Positions 10,004 through 19,174 of a stretch of DNA of 64,000 bases are shown piece after piece. The first letter of the stretch is position 1. Each line of letters begins with the position of its first letter. Both the position numbers and the translations under genes were made by a program. The DNA is from Ornithinibacillus scapharcae TW25 (GTDB taxonomy: Bacteria > Bacillota > Bacilli > Bacillales > Amphibacillaceae). The DNA lies in contig NZ_AEWH01000004.1 of NCBI RefSeq assembly GCF_000190475.1, positions 62,001 through 126,000 of the forward strand, read 5' to 3'. A model generated the notes under the pieces. It was not told where the DNA came from and did no database searches. It saw only the letters and a list, made by a program, of their open reading frames with translations.

Positions 10004-10765
10004 TTATATACCTCCATAGCGCCTAGATCTTCTTTGATAGTCTAATAACGCCTCAACAAATATTTTTTCATTAAAGTCAGGCCAGAGAACATCCGTAAAC
10101 CAAAACTCTGTATAGGCGAGTTGCCAGAGTAAGAAATTACTGAGGCGTTGTTCTCCGCTCGTGCGAATTAATAAATCTGGATCAGTTAACCCTTGCGTAT
10201 ATAAATATTTAGATATCAGACTCTCATCTAATTGATCGAGTGAGAGCTTCGAATCATCAATGTCTTTTGATATAAGCTTAATCGCTCTAATGATTTCATT
10301 TCTACTACCATAGTTTAGAGCAAAATTTAACAATAATCCATTATTATCCTTCGTTTTGTCCTTTGCATACTGAACAGCTTCTTTCGTATGCTCCGGTAAC
10401 GAGTCAAAATCTCCAATGGTTTCGATACGTACGTTATTTTTAATTAAGTCCGGTAAGTATGTATGTAGAAATTCTTTCGGTAATTTTAGCAAATATTCTA
10501 CCTCGGGTTTTGGCCTTTTCCAATTTTCTGATGAAAACGCAAATAATGTTAGGATCTTGATGTTATACTTGACGGCTGTATCAACTGTCCGCTTGACCAC
10601 GTCCATCCCCTCTTTATGACCTGCAACCCTTGGAAGACCCCTTTTCTTAGCCCAGCGTCCGTTTCCATCCATAATTATTGCAACATGTTCTGGTATAGTG
10701 ATTAATTCATTATCTTGTGAGGGGCTATCTTTTTTTGATTTTAAAAAAGGAAGTTTCATCTGCAT
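10004..10765 (-). CDS. uppS: Undecaprenyl diphosphate synthase (cis-prenyltransferase)
   Basis: 253 residues. It makes the C55 lipid carrier for cell-wall synthesis from farnesyl diphosphate and isopentenyl diphosphate. Conserved regions are present: HVAIIMDGNGRWAKKRGLP with the catalytic Asp, GHKEGMDVVKR, LFAFSSENWKRP and RTSGEQRLSNFLLWQLAYTE. A longer reading from 10795 exists, but the ATG at 10765 (MQMKLPFLK) has CGGAGGG at the right spacing. A terminator separates it from frr, so it begins its own unit with cdsA and rasP. Its substrate comes from the isoprenoid pathway, whose dxr gene is not at its usual neighbouring place. Confidence 0.96.
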   Translation of the reverse strand: MQMKLPFLKSKKDSPSQDNELITIPEHVAIIMDGNGRWAKKRGLPRVAGHKEGMDVVKRTVDTAVKYNIKILTLFAFSSENWKRPKPEVEYLLKLPKEFLHTYLPDLIKNNVRIETIGDFDSLPEHTKEAVQYAKDKTKDNNGLLLNFALNYGSRNEIIRAIKLISKDIDDSKLSLDQLDESLISKYLYTQGLTDPDLLIRTSGEQRLSNFLLWQLAYTEFWFTDVLWPDFNEKIFVEALLDYQRRSRRYGGI

Positions 10766-10863
10766 AATTTCCCTCCGAACACTGGTGTTTATCATTATAA
10801 AATACTATAATACTTATGCTAAAAAGCTATTGTTTATGTCAGTCCGTACAATATGTATTTAGT

Positions 10864-10897
10864 AACATCATACCATAAATAACATCTTGATGATGTT
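10864..10897 (-). promoter_or_regulatory. Candidate uppS promoter region with operator-like inverted repeat
   Basis: The 303-base spacer 10766-11068 between uppS and frr holds the frr terminator (10948-10975) and this element: an 8-bp inverted repeat AACATCAT (10864-10871)/ATGATGTT (10890-10897) whose downstream arm overlaps an extended -10 (TGG then TATGAT, 10867-10875, minus strand). A perfect TATAAT also occurs at 10922-10927 but its -35 is weak. No gene is seen in the spacer. Confidence 0.35.
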
Positions 10898-10947
10898 CGT
10901 TACGTCTAAAATAATACTCTCATTATACTATTTTCTAGTAAGAATAC

Positions 10948-10975
10948 AAAAGCCCCCTTATACAAAGAGGGCTTT
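10948..10975 (-). terminator. Rho-independent terminator of frr
   Basis: On the minus strand AAAGCCCTCTT pairs with AAGGGGGCTTT (one G-T wobble) around a 5-base loop, followed by TGTATTCTT. It lies about 95 bases after the frr stop and divides frr from the uppS-cdsA-rasP unit. Confidence 0.75.
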
Positions 10976-11068
10976 AATTGTAAATAGAGACATCATTTTT
11001 CCTCTAAATAGAGCAAAATTTTTTATTGGAATCTACGTACCAATAATCACAATCGAGTTCAATGGTTA

Positions 11069-11626
11069 TTAAACTTCCATGATCTCTTTTTCTTTGTCTT
11101 TTGCTAATTGATCGATCTCAGCAATATATTTATCCGTTACTTTCTGAACGTCATCCTGAGCATTTCTTAGTTCGTCTTCTGTTAATTCTCCATTTTTCTC
11201 TGCTTTTTTCAGTGCGTCATTGGTATCACGACGAACGTTTCTTACTTGAACACGAAATTCTTCTGCATACTTCCCTACCACTTTAACTAAGTCTTTTCTA
11301 CGCTCTTCTGTTAATGGAGGGATGTTAAGACGGATTACATTACCGTCATTAGATGGAGATAATCCTAAATCTGCTTTTTGAATGGCTTTTTCAATATCTC
11401 CCATAGCAGTTTTATCATAAGGAGTAATAACAAGTAATCGTGCTTCAGGTGCTCCTATTGAAGCTAACTGGTTGAGTGGTGTATTGGCACCATAATATTC
11501 AACAAACACACTGTCAAGTAAACTTGGGTTAGCTCTTCCAGCTCTCACCGTGGCCAAATTTCTTGTAAATGCTTGAATAGTTTGTTGCATTTTATCTCGG
11601 CATTCATTCATAATTTGATCAGTCAT
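11069..11626 (-). CDS. frr: Ribosome recycling factor
   Basis: 185 residues, exactly the usual length. It splits post-termination ribosomes together with EF-G. Family motifs: [59 protein letters not shown] and the C-terminal coiled helix ending KEKEIMEV. It begins 2 bases after pyrH stops, so the two are co-transcribed and probably translationally coupled. A terminator follows. Confidence 0.97.
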   Translation of the reverse strand: MTDQIMNECRDKMQQTIQAFTRNLATVRAGRANPSLLDSVFVEYYGANTPLNQLASIGAPEARLLVITPYDKTAMGDIEKAIQKADLGLSPSNDGNVIRLNIPPLTEERRKDLVKVVGKYAEEFRVQVRNVRRDTNDALKKAEKNGELTEDELRNAQDDVQKVTDKYIAEIDQLAKDKEKEIMEV

Positions 11627-11628
11627 GA

Positions 11629-12378
<750 letters not shown>

Positions 12379-12428
12379 TCAATGCGTATTCACATTGAAT
12401 TTATGTCGAAATCTATATTTATGGTGAA

Positions 12429-12453
12429 ATAGGGAACATTAAATGTCCCCTAT
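12429..12453 (-). terminator. Hairpin between tsf and pyrH
   Basis: A long near-perfect palindrome, ATAGGG and ACATT pairing with AATGT and CCCTAT with small mismatches, begins 13 bases after the tsf stop. On the minus strand it is followed by TTCACC, a poor U-run, so it may act as an attenuator or RNA-end stabiliser rather than a full terminator. Confidence 0.45.
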
Positions 12454-12465
12454 TGTTGTTTTTCA

Positions 12466-13350
12466 TTATTTTTTAACTTGGCTCATTACTTCTTCTGCAA
12501 AGTTGTCAGCACGTTTTTCCATTCCTTCTCCTACTTCATAGCGAACGAATGTCTTTACACTTCCACCTTTAGAAGCGACATACTTCTTAACTTTTTGGTC
12601 TGGATCTTTAACGAAACCTTGTTCTAATAGACAAATTTCTTCAAAGAATTTACCTAGACGGCCTTCAACCATTTTCTCAACAATGTTTTCAGGTTTACCT
12701 TCATTTAGTGCTTGTTGTTTTAACACTTCACGCTCGTGGTTAATTACATCTTCTGACACTTCGTCACGACTAACATATTTAGGGTTTACTGCAGCAACAT
12801 GCATTGCAATGTCTTTCGCAAGAGCTTCATCAGTAGAACCTTCAATTAGAGTAAGAACACCAATTCTTCCTCCCATGTGTAAGTACTCACCGAATACATC
12901 ATTGTCAGTTTTAGTAAGAAGTTCAAAACGACGAAGAGATAGTTTTTCACCGATTTTTGCTACAGCAGAATTGATATAAGTTTCAACTGTTTCCCCATCA
13001 CCATTAAGCTTTTGTTGTAATGCTTCTTCAACGCTTGCTGGTTTTTGAGATAGGATGTGGTTTCCTAAATCTACTAGTAATGTTTTGAATTGATCATTCT
13101 TTGTTACGAAGTCTGTTTCACAGTTAACTTCCATTAATACTGCTGTATTGCCTTCAGTTGCAATATATGTAGATCCTTCTGCAGCAATACGATCTGCCTT
13201 TTTAGCAGCTTTTGCAATACCTTTTTCTCTTAAGTAATCAATTGCTTTATCTAAGTCACCATTAGTTTCTGTAAGTGCCTTCTTACAATCCATCATTCCA
13301 GCACCAGTTTTTTCACGAAGTTCTTTTACCATTTGTGCAGTTATTGCCAT
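12466..13350 (-). CDS. tsf: Translation elongation factor Ts
   Basis: 294 residues; exchanges GDP for GTP on EF-Tu. The N-terminal UBA-like domain [19 protein letters not shown], the core motif [15 protein letters not shown] and the dimerisation region with [15 protein letters not shown] are all intact. AAGGAGG lies before the ATG. It is separated from rpsB by a strong terminator, so it may be expressed partly from its own promoter, as ribosomal protein and factor levels differ. Confidence 0.97.
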   Translation of the reverse strand: MAITAQMVKELREKTGAGMMDCKKALTETNGDLDKAIDYLREKGIAKAAKKADRIAAEGSTYIATEGNTAVLMEVNCETDFVTKNDQFKTLLVDLGNHILSQKPASVEEALQQKLNGDGETVETYINSAVAKIGEKLSLRRFELLTKTDNDVFGEYLHMGGRIGVLTLIEGSTDEALAKDIAMHVAAVNPKYVSRDEVSEDVINHEREVLKQQALNEGKPENIVEKMVEGRLGKFFEEICLLEQGFVKDPDQKVKKYVASKGGSVKTFVRYEVGEGMEKRADNFAEEVMSQVKK

Positions 13351-13411
13351 CTTGAATCCTCCTTAATATTATACATATTTAGCTTTACCTTAGTTTGATA
13401 TTAAATGCTTA

Positions 13412-13451
13412 GAAACTCGCTTTTGTTCGTACATATGAGCGAAGTAGTTTC
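13412..13451 (-). promoter_or_regulatory. Possible stem-loop in the tsf leader
   Basis: On the minus strand GAAACT pairs with AGTTTC and, after a four-base bulge, CGC pairs with GCG. It lies between the rpsB terminator and the tsf start. No U-run follows, so it is not a standard terminator. No clear promoter was found beside it. Confidence 0.25.
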
Positions 13452-13524
13452 ATAATTAGCATTAACTATCTGAAATAAGAACAAACCAATCACAAGTCTA
13501 ATGTACCTCTAAGCAAGTTATCCT

Positions 13525-13562
13525 TAAAAAAAGGTGATAAAAGGCTTATCCTCTTATCACCT
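13525..13562 (-). terminator. Rho-independent terminator of rpsB
   Basis: The minus strand has AGGTGATA pairing with TATCACCT around a 15-base loop, followed at once by TTTTTTT. It starts 14 bases after the rpsB stop codon and should end or attenuate rpsB transcription before tsf. Confidence 0.8.
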
Positions 13563-13575
13563 GACCTTTTCAGAA

Positions 13576-14322
13576 TTAAGCTTCTTCAGTTGCTTCAACT
13601 GAATCTTCTGTTTGTGCTTCTTCTACTACTTCTAATTCCTCACCTTGTTTAACTTCAAGGATAGCATCAGCAATTTTAGCTGTTAGAAGTTTCACAGCAC
13701 GGATTGCATCATCATTAGCTGGGATCACATAATCGATTTCATCAGGATCACAGTTAGTATCAACAATTCCAACGATAGGAATGTTTAATTTGTGAGCTTC
13801 CGCAATTGCAATACGCTCTTTACGAGGGTCAATTACGAATAGTGCATCTGGTAGTTTCTTCATGTCTTTAATTCCACCAAGGAATTTAACAAGACGTTCT
13901 TTTTCTTTTAGTAAACCAACAACTTCTTTTTTAGGTAGTACTTCAAAAGTACCATCTTCTTCCATTTTTTCAATTTCAACTAAACGGTTAATACGTTTAC
14001 GAATTGTTTGGAAGTTTGTAAGTGTACCACCTAACCAACGTTGGTTAACATAGTACATACCAGAACGGATAGCTTCCTCTTTAACAGAATCTTGTGCTTG
14101 TTTCTTTGTACCTACGAAAAGAACAGTACCACCGTTAGCAGCAAGCTCTTTCACATAGTTATAAGCTTCTTCTACCTTCTTAACAGTTTTTTGAAGGTCG
14201 ATGATATAAATGCCGTTACGCTCAGTGAAGATATATTTCTTCATCTTAGGGTTCCAACGACGTGTCTGATGTCCGAAATGTACACCAGCTTCTAGTAATT
14301 GCTTCATAGAAATTACTGACAT
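13576..14322 (-). CDS. rpsB: 30S ribosomal protein S2
   Basis: 248 residues, normal for Bacillaceae S2. Motifs: [61 protein letters not shown] and [15 protein letters not shown]. The acidic C-terminus is common in this family. The ATG follows AAGGAGG. It has its own promoter (14449-14477) at the end of the fla/che operon and a 120-base leader with a bipartite stem-loop (14348-14403), and ends at a terminator. This points to autonomous, probably feedback-controlled, expression. Confidence 0.97.
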   Translation of the reverse strand: MSVISMKQLLEAGVHFGHQTRRWNPKMKKYIFTERNGIYIIDLQKTVKKVEEAYNYVKELAANGGTVLFVGTKKQAQDSVKEEAIRSGMYYVNQRWLGGTLTNFQTIRKRINRLVEIEKMEEDGTFEVLPKKEVVGLLKEKERLVKFLGGIKDMKKLPDALFVIDPRKERIAIAEAHKLNIPIVGIVDTNCDPDEIDYVIPANDDAIRAVKLLTAKIADAILEVKQGEELEVVEEAQTEDSVEATEEA

Positions 14323-14347
14323 TATTTTTCCTCCTTGGTTTTTCCTC

Positions 14348-14403
14348 CGCTTGAATCATTTCTGCTAAAGACCTTTCGGCACCTTTTAGCAAATCAACAA
14401 GCG
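14348..14403 (-). promoter_or_regulatory. Structured rpsB leader RNA, candidate autoregulatory element
   Basis: In the 5' leader of rpsB the minus strand folds into an outer stem CGCTTG (14398-14403)/CAAGCG (14348-14353) and an inner stem GCTAAA/TTTAGC (14385-14390 with 14364-14369), capped by CC-GAAA-GG, a GNRA-type tetraloop. Its foot runs straight into GGAGG, upstream of the true AAGGAGG ribosome binding site. Many ribosomal protein leaders bind their own product; whether S2 binds this one is inference. Confidence 0.6.
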
Positions 14404-14448
14404 TGTGTGGTTATAAATAAAAAATATGTTGTATTTACACCAAAAATA

Positions 14449-14477
14449 AATATATCATACTAGATTCAGGTAATCAA
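14449..14477 (-). promoter_or_regulatory. SigA-type promoter of rpsB
   Basis: TTGATT (14472-14477), 17-base spacer, TATATT (14449-14454), with TG one base upstream of the -10 (extended -10). Expected start of transcription is near 14442, giving a leader of about 120 bases. Confidence 0.65.
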
Positions 14478-14486
14478 GCTTAAATA

Positions 14487-14963
14487 TTACTTTTTCTCGT
14501 GAAATTTTACAATTAATTCTACTTCTGTTTTTCCACAACCTAAACTTCGAGCTATATCTTCGATTGAACGTCCCTCTTGATACAGCTTTAATATTCGTGA
14601 TTGTAGAGACACTTCAATCTCATCCTGTACGTCACTATTCAGATTTATATCTATTGTTTCTAGTGGTTCTTCATCGATTTTAGAATCCAGAGTAGGCTCT
14701 ATTCTGGTAACAGAATCTAGATTCTTCTTAGATGTAACATTCTCTTTGTTAGTTGAATCATTATTATTCTTCGACAATTCTTCCTGTAAGAGTCTATTCT
14801 CCTGTTTAATCTCTTCCAGATAACTATCCATTAATTCGATGATATCGGATGTTTTTGTAGTATCCGTAGAATGAGTTTGTAGGCGTTGTTTATGTAAAGA
14901 ATAGATCGCGACAATAGAAACAATATGTAATAAAAAACTAATGATAAATAAAAATGATGTCAT
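14487..14963 (-). CDS. swrB: SwrB-like (YlxL) membrane-anchored flagellar assembly protein
   Basis: 158 residues. A single N-terminal membrane segment (about residues 4-21, TSFLFIISFLLHIVSIVAIY) is followed by a polar, coiled-coil-prone region and a C-terminal helix-turn-helix-like piece, YQEGRSIEDIARSLGCGKTEVELIVKFHEKK region. B. subtilis SwrB (YlxL) has the same length, layout and place, last gene of fla/che before rpsB, and helps flagellar export become active. I chose the ATG at 14963, with AGGAG 10 bases before it, over an upstream TTG at 14987. Sequence similarity outside the ends is low, so the name rests partly on position. Confidence 0.75.
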   Translation of the reverse strand: MTSFLFIISFLLHIVSIVAIYSLHKQRLQTHSTDTTKTSDIIELMDSYLEEIKQENRLLQEELSKNNNDSTNKENVTSKKNLDSVTRIEPTLDSKIDEEPLETIDINLNSDVQDEIEVSLQSRILKLYQEGRSIEDIARSLGCGKTEVELIVKFHEKK

Positions 14964-14970
14964 AAAACGT

Positions 14971-15279
14971 TTAGCTCCTAATATCAAAGTTGTTCCCTAA
15001 AAAAGGATGTTTGATTATGTGTTCAACTTCGTTTGAATCTTTCTCGTTCTTTCTATTACCTCTTTGTCCAGATCCCTTTTCTTCTTTTTGGCCATCTTTT
15101 TGCAAGTGAATCTCATCAAACTCTTGAACTTTCTTTCGTTTCTCCATCTCTTGTACAAGATTACTCTGTGCTAATCCCTCTTGAAAATGTTGATTTTGTT
15201 TAAAAAGCTGTTCTTGAATCTTTCCGGCATCTTGTGTTCTAGGAAGTGCTACTTGCATCTCAATCGATTTCCAACTCAT
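14971..15279 (-). CDS. Small conserved protein of the fla/che operon, function unknown
   Basis: 102 residues, hydrophilic, with no membrane segment. I do not recognise a named domain. It starts MSWKSIEMQVALPRTQDAGKI, continues with Gln/Lys/Glu-rich helical sequence and ends HPFLGNNFDIRS. The two ends look conserved and the middle is low complexity, as in a tether or adaptor. The ATG at 15279 follows AAAGAAGTGA. Its stop lies 7 bases before the swrB start and its start 50 bases after the DUF342 gene, so the three form a late block after sigD. A role with the DUF342 protein or the flagellum is inferred from position only. Confidence 0.7.
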   Translation of the reverse strand: MSWKSIEMQVALPRTQDAGKIQEQLFKQNQHFQEGLAQSNLVQEMEKRKKVQEFDEIHLQKDGQKEEKGSGQRGNRKNEKDSNEVEHIIKHPFLGNNFDIRS

Positions 15280-15329
15280 TAAGATCACTTCTTTCAGGCG
15301 TTTATACAGGACTATTCCTTTTGGAAATA

Positions 15330-16703
15330 TTATAAGGCACGCATAAATATTTCATTACGGACGAGCTCAAATTCGACTTGCTTATATGGAGTATTAATTA
15401 CTCGCCTGTATTTACCAAAGGATACTATCGTATTTCCATAAATATTGCCAAGCACCGTCAATTTTGCTTTTTTCTCGTTAGATTCACTTGAAATAGAGTT
15501 AAGTTCTTCCTTTATATTCTCTAGTAATTCTAGGTTTTTATCATAGGAAGCCTGTTGCTTTTGGAGCATCGTGAATAATTTAGGGTTTGACTCAATATTA
15601 GGTGTGCTTGCTAATTTGTCTCCTATAAGCGAAAGTTTTGTTAATGAATCTTCCACTTCTTTTTTCTGTGCTTGGAGTTCTTCTATTCGCTCAACCTCTT
15701 TATGGTTGCGTCCAAGATTTAAATATGTAGGAGTGTTTAAATGATTTCCAACATGTTTAACTTGGATGCTCCCCCCCGCAGATATCTTTCCACCAATTAT
15801 GCTGCCCCTTTGGCAAATCAACTCGTTCCCTACTATACAATCACTATGAAGGATAGAGTTTTCCACATATAAGTTATTTTGGATATTCACTATTCCTTGA
15901 TTAATATAACCAATTTGCAGATTCTCTTTTGCTTCAATTAATCCTTTTTGCAGTCCAGCAAAACCTTCCGCAATATATATAGAACCTTCTGCTGTTAATG
16001 TTGCTGCTTCTACCATACCGAATATTTTAATATCTCCGCCAGCATTTAATGAAAATCCTGAAGGTACATCACCTCGTACGATAATGGTTCCGATAAAGTC
16101 TAGGTTTCCTTCTTTCATGGATAATGAATCTCTTACTTCAAAAACTGGATGAACATGTATATAGCTTCCTTGTACACTAGCCTGTCCAACTGATTCCGAA
16201 TAAAAGATTAAATTCTCTTCATCAAAGCGTACATTTTTACCCGCTTTCATTTTAACTGTTTTCCCCGGTTTGGCGGGAACTGTATTTCCATAAACATCTG
16301 TCCCAGGGACACCCTCGGTAGGTAGTGAAACTGTTGCTAGTTTCTCATCGACCTCAACAGATGGGATACTCATGACATCGCGAAAATTCCAATTTTCATC
16401 CGTTCTTTCTACTTCAGGATTAAAATTAACCACATAATGTACCTTACCATCTTCACCAGGAACAGGAGCTTCCCCGGTCGCAATTGTTACAGGGAAGTCT
16501 TCAAGAGCTGGGAGGCCAGAAAATTGATTCATGCCCTCGCTATTTATTCCATAAACAATTTTGTTTTCGATAAGAAATTGTTTTAATAGTTCCACTGAAA
16601 TCTCTATATCACGGTTTACGAGATATTCATCAGTATAATGGAGCTCGGCAATCATATGATCTTTGGAAACAACTACTTTAAACAATTGATTTAGATCCGT
16701 CAT
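15330..16703 (-). CDS. DUF342 / FapA family protein
   Basis: 457 residues. The N-terminal domain (about 1-165) is followed by a parallel beta-helix-like region (about 165-330) with recurring Gly-hydrophobic turns such as GTIIVRGDVPSGFSLNAGGD, AEGSIYIAEGFAG and IVNIQNNLYVENSI, and then a coiled coil (VERIEELQAQKKEVEDSLTK) and a short C-terminal strand region. This is the layout of the DUF342 family, whose name FapA (flagellar assembly protein A) reflects frequent location near flagellar genes. It lies directly after sigD, where B. subtilis has swrB. The biochemical role is not established. Confidence 0.8.
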   Translation of the reverse strand: MTDLNQLFKVVVSKDHMIAELHYTDEYLVNRDIEISVELLKQFLIENKIVYGINSEGMNQFSGLPALEDFPVTIATGEAPVPGEDGKVHYVVNFNPEVERTDENWNFRDVMSIPSVEVDEKLATVSLPTEGVPGTDVYGNTVPAKPGKTVKMKAGKNVRFDEENLIFYSESVGQASVQGSYIHVHPVFEVRDSLSMKEGNLDFIGTIIVRGDVPSGFSLNAGGDIKIFGMVEAATLTAEGSIYIAEGFAGLQKGLIEAKENLQIGYINQGIVNIQNNLYVENSILHSDCIVGNELICQRGSIIGGKISAGGSIQVKHVGNHLNTPTYLNLGRNHKEVERIEELQAQKKEVEDSLTKLSLIGDKLASTPNIESNPKLFTMLQKQQASYDKNLELLENIKEELNSISSESNEKKAKLTVLGNIYGNTIVSFGKYRRVINTPYKQVEFELVRNEIFMRAL

Positions 16704-16727
16704 ACCAAACTACTCCTTCGGCTGAAA

Positions 16728-17492
16728 TTATAAAGCTTCTTTTAATGTGTTTTTTAATTTAAAGATAGCTTTTTTATGGATCTGTGAAATTCTAGATGTC
16801 GTTAAACCAAGTACTTGCCCGATCTCTGTAAATGTTAATCCCTCATTATAAAAGAGACTAATTATCATTTGCTCGTTTTCCTTCAGGCCTTTAATACTAT
16901 TCGCTAATTCCTTATATTGTTCATTTCGAATAACCTGTGTTTCTGGTTGTACACTTGTCTCATCAGGAATGGTATATCCTATACCTTCTTTATGTTTACT
17001 ATCCTTTGGTTTTTCCTCAATAGACAACATATTAGCGACAAGTGCGTCTCGGACGTATGTTTCAACTTCCTCAACAGGCATATCTAATACCTTAGCAATT
17101 TCTTCTGAACTAGGATCGCGTTGGTACCGCTGAATCAATTGCTGGGTAACTTGTTCAATTTTCTTTGTTTTTTCTCTTATGGACCTTGGAAGCCAATCTT
17201 CTTTTCTTAAGCCATCAATAATAGCTCCACGAATTCGGAAGGAAGCATAGGTATCAAATTTCAGATCCCGATCAAGATCGAACTTTTTTAAGGCGTCGTA
17301 CAGTCCATATAAGCCAAGACTTTTAATATCTTCTCTTAAAACACTACTTGGAAGATGGCTTATGGTTCGTTCTACATGATAATTCACCAAATGCATATAT
17401 TGTTGAATTAATTCATTTGCTGCATCATTATCTTGATGGTTTTTCCATCTTTCCCATAATTCTTGCTCTAGGGGAGAGATTTTTGTTCCCAA
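16728..17492 (-). CDS. sigD: Flagellar sigma factor SigD (FliA/WhiG family, sigma-28)
   Basis: 254 residues, same length as B. subtilis SigD. Region 2 (LVNYHVERTISHLPSSV; FDTYASFRIRGAIIDGLRKEDW), region 3 (RSIREKTKKIEQV) and region 4 with the helix-turn-helix LTFTEIGQVLGLTTSRISQIHKKA are all present. It directs late flagellar, chemotaxis and autolysin genes. The only start that suits is TTG at 17492 with GGGAGGAG 8 bases before it. It follows cheD, near the 3' end of the operon; in B. subtilis this distal position makes SigD level sensitive to transcript length and so drives motile/sessile switching. The DUF342 gene follows. Confidence 0.96.
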   Translation of the reverse strand: MGTKISPLEQELWERWKNHQDNDAANELIQQYMHLVNYHVERTISHLPSSVLREDIKSLGLYGLYDALKKFDLDRDLKFDTYASFRIRGAIIDGLRKEDWLPRSIREKTKKIEQVTQQLIQRYQRDPSSEEIAKVLDMPVEEVETYVRDALVANMLSIEEKPKDSKHKEGIGYTIPDETSVQPETQVIRNEQYKELANSIKGLKENEQMIISLFYNEGLTFTEIGQVLGLTTSRISQIHKKAIFKLKNTLKEAL

Positions 17493-17542
17493 ATGACATG
17501 CTCCTCCCTGTCCAAATTTTACATCTACCTTACACGATGTAT

Positions 17543-18043
17543 TTAAATAATTTCTTCACCCTTAGTAATGGTTCGAATTTTTAATTGTCCGTTCTGTGGA
17601 TCAAATTCTATCGTTCTTCCAAAATTCCCACCAACATCAGAAGATATTACCGGAATATTATGTTCATTAAGTTTTGATAGAACCGCTTCTATATTTCGCT
17701 TACCAATTCGCATAAGGTCATTAGAACTGTTGTTAATTTGAAACATTTGTGCGCCACCTGCAAGTTTAGCTTGTAGTTGAGATTTTCTAATACCTTGTTG
17801 GCAAAGCTTATCGACCAGTATGTCGATTGCAGTGTCAGCATATTTGTACTCATTTAGTGTGGCCTGTTTTCCAAGACTGGAATCTGGTAGCATGACATGT
17901 GCCATTCCTGCTATTTGTTTATTCAAATTATAAATAACTACACCTACACAGGAGCCTAACCCTGATGTTCGAATCACATCAGGAGCAGAAACCATGTTTA
18001 AATCCGCTATCCCTACTTTAACAATTGTCTTTTCTTTATGCAT
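17543..18043 (-). CDS. cheD: Chemoreceptor glutamine deamidase CheD
   Basis: 166 residues. CheD deamidates glutamines on chemoreceptors and forms a complex with CheC. Active-site region is intact: GLGSCVGVVIYN gives the catalytic Cys, and AGMAHVMLPDS gives the His; the AKLAGGAQMF segment and NIPVISSDVGGNFGRT are further family marks. The start overlaps the last 8 bases of cheC, so the two partners are translationally coupled, fitting their physical interaction. Confidence 0.96.
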   Translation of the reverse strand: MHKEKTIVKVGIADLNMVSAPDVIRTSGLGSCVGVVIYNLNKQIAGMAHVMLPDSSLGKQATLNEYKYADTAIDILVDKLCQQGIRKSQLQAKLAGGAQMFQINNSSNDLMRIGKRNIEAVLSKLNEHNIPVISSDVGGNFGRTIEFDPQNGQLKIRTITKGEEII

Positions 18044-18674
18044 AGTCTTGTATTCCTAATGCTTCAAAGATGTTAGCAAATGACTCAGGTGAGGGTAATA
18101 ATAATAATTGACCATTCACACCTTGATGATTTGCCGCTTCATCATTAATCTTTGTATTAATAATAATGGCATAATCGGTCACCTCTGAAACTTGTAATAG
18201 ACCAACCGTTAAAATGGCCCCAGCCATATCGATACTGATATGTGGTACTGATGGTTGCATATTAATATTGGTAAAATCGGATAACGCGGATAAATATGAT
18301 CCTGCTAAGATATTCCCTGCTTCTCCCAATGCAGAAAAGGCTATTTCATTGTCTTTTTCAGCAGAAAAGAGCGAAATCGCATTGTTTCTTGTCATTTGTT
18401 TTACTAGAGATTCCGCTTCTTCTGCTGAGAATAATAGATAAACCATACCTGGTGCGTCACCTTGTATTTCAAATAATATCGATACAATCAGGTTATCGGC
18501 ACCACCTACCAAATCCATCACTTCATCAAATGCCACGATATCTATGCTGGGCACCACCATATCTACCTTTTTTTGAATCAATTTAGACATGGAAGTCGCA
18601 GCATTTCCAGCACCGATATTTCCAATTTCCTTTAACGCATCCAATTGGATAAGTGATAGTTGCTCATAATTCAT
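18036..18674 (-). CDS. cheC: CheY-P phosphatase CheC
   Basis: 212 residues with the two characteristic phosphatase helices, each with an E-x3-N pair: LDALKEIGNIGAGNAATSM near residue 15 and FSALGEAGNILAGSYLSAL near residue 115. CheC removes phosphate from CheY-P and regulates CheD. It begins 1 base after cheW ends and overlaps cheD. Together cheW-cheC-cheD complete the adaptation part of the B. subtilis-type chemotaxis system. Confidence 0.95.
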   Translation of the reverse strand: MNYEQLSLIQLDALKEIGNIGAGNAATSMSKLIQKKVDMVVPSIDIVAFDEVMDLVGGADNLIVSILFEIQGDAPGMVYLLFSAEEAESLVKQMTRNNAISLFSAEKDNEIAFSALGEAGNILAGSYLSALSDFTNINMQPSVPHISIDMAGAILTVGLLQVSEVTDYAIIINTKINDEAANHQGVNGQLLLLPSPESFANIFEALGIQDYA

Positions 18675-18675
18675 A

Positions 18676-19149
18676 TTATTGACCTTCTACATTTTTTAAC
18701 TCGTTAATTTCTTCATACGTAAGAACCTTCTTAAGGTCTAATAAGATTAATAAACGATTTTCTAGTTTCGCAACGCCTTCAATATAATCTGCATTGACTG
18801 CACCGATTACTTCAGGGGCAGGTTCAATAGCGTCAGTAGAAATATCGATTACATCATTAGCTGCATCAACAATTAATCCAACTTCCATATCATCCAAATA
18901 TACAATAATAATCCGCGTTGATTCTGTATAGTCAGATTCTTCAATTCCTAATCGAGAACGAAGATCAATAATCGGAGTTACTACTCCTCTTAGGTTAATT
19001 ACACCCTTCACAAACTTCGCAGTATTCGGAACACGTGTAATCGTTTCAATTCGCTCAATTGAACCAATTTGTTGTACGGAAACTGCAAATTCTTCATCCT
19101 TTAGTTGAAATACAATAACCTTTTTTTCAGTAGCTGTTTCATTACTCAT
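18676..19149 (-). CDS. cheW: Chemotaxis coupling protein CheW
   Basis: 157 residues, one CheW domain. It links chemoreceptors to CheA. Features: VIVFQLKDEEFAVSVQQIG near the N-terminus, RVPNTAKFVKGVINLRGVVTPIIDLR, which holds the conserved interface, and the C-terminal LILLDLKKVLTYEEI. It follows cheA by 25 bases and precedes cheC by 1 base. Confidence 0.96.
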   Translation of the reverse strand: MSNETATEKKVIVFQLKDEEFAVSVQQIGSIERIETITRVPNTAKFVKGVINLRGVVTPIIDLRSRLGIEESDYTESTRIIIVYLDDMEVGLIVDAANDVIDISTDAIEPAPEVIGAVNADYIEGVAKLENRLLILLDLKKVLTYEEINELKNVEGQ

Positions 19150-19174
19150 TTTTTCTTCCCCCTTAAAAATATTA

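Noticed and set aside
10887-11072. Plus-strand 61-codon open frame between uppS and frr
   Set aside because: It crosses the frr terminator and has no ribosome binding site or recognisable protein features.
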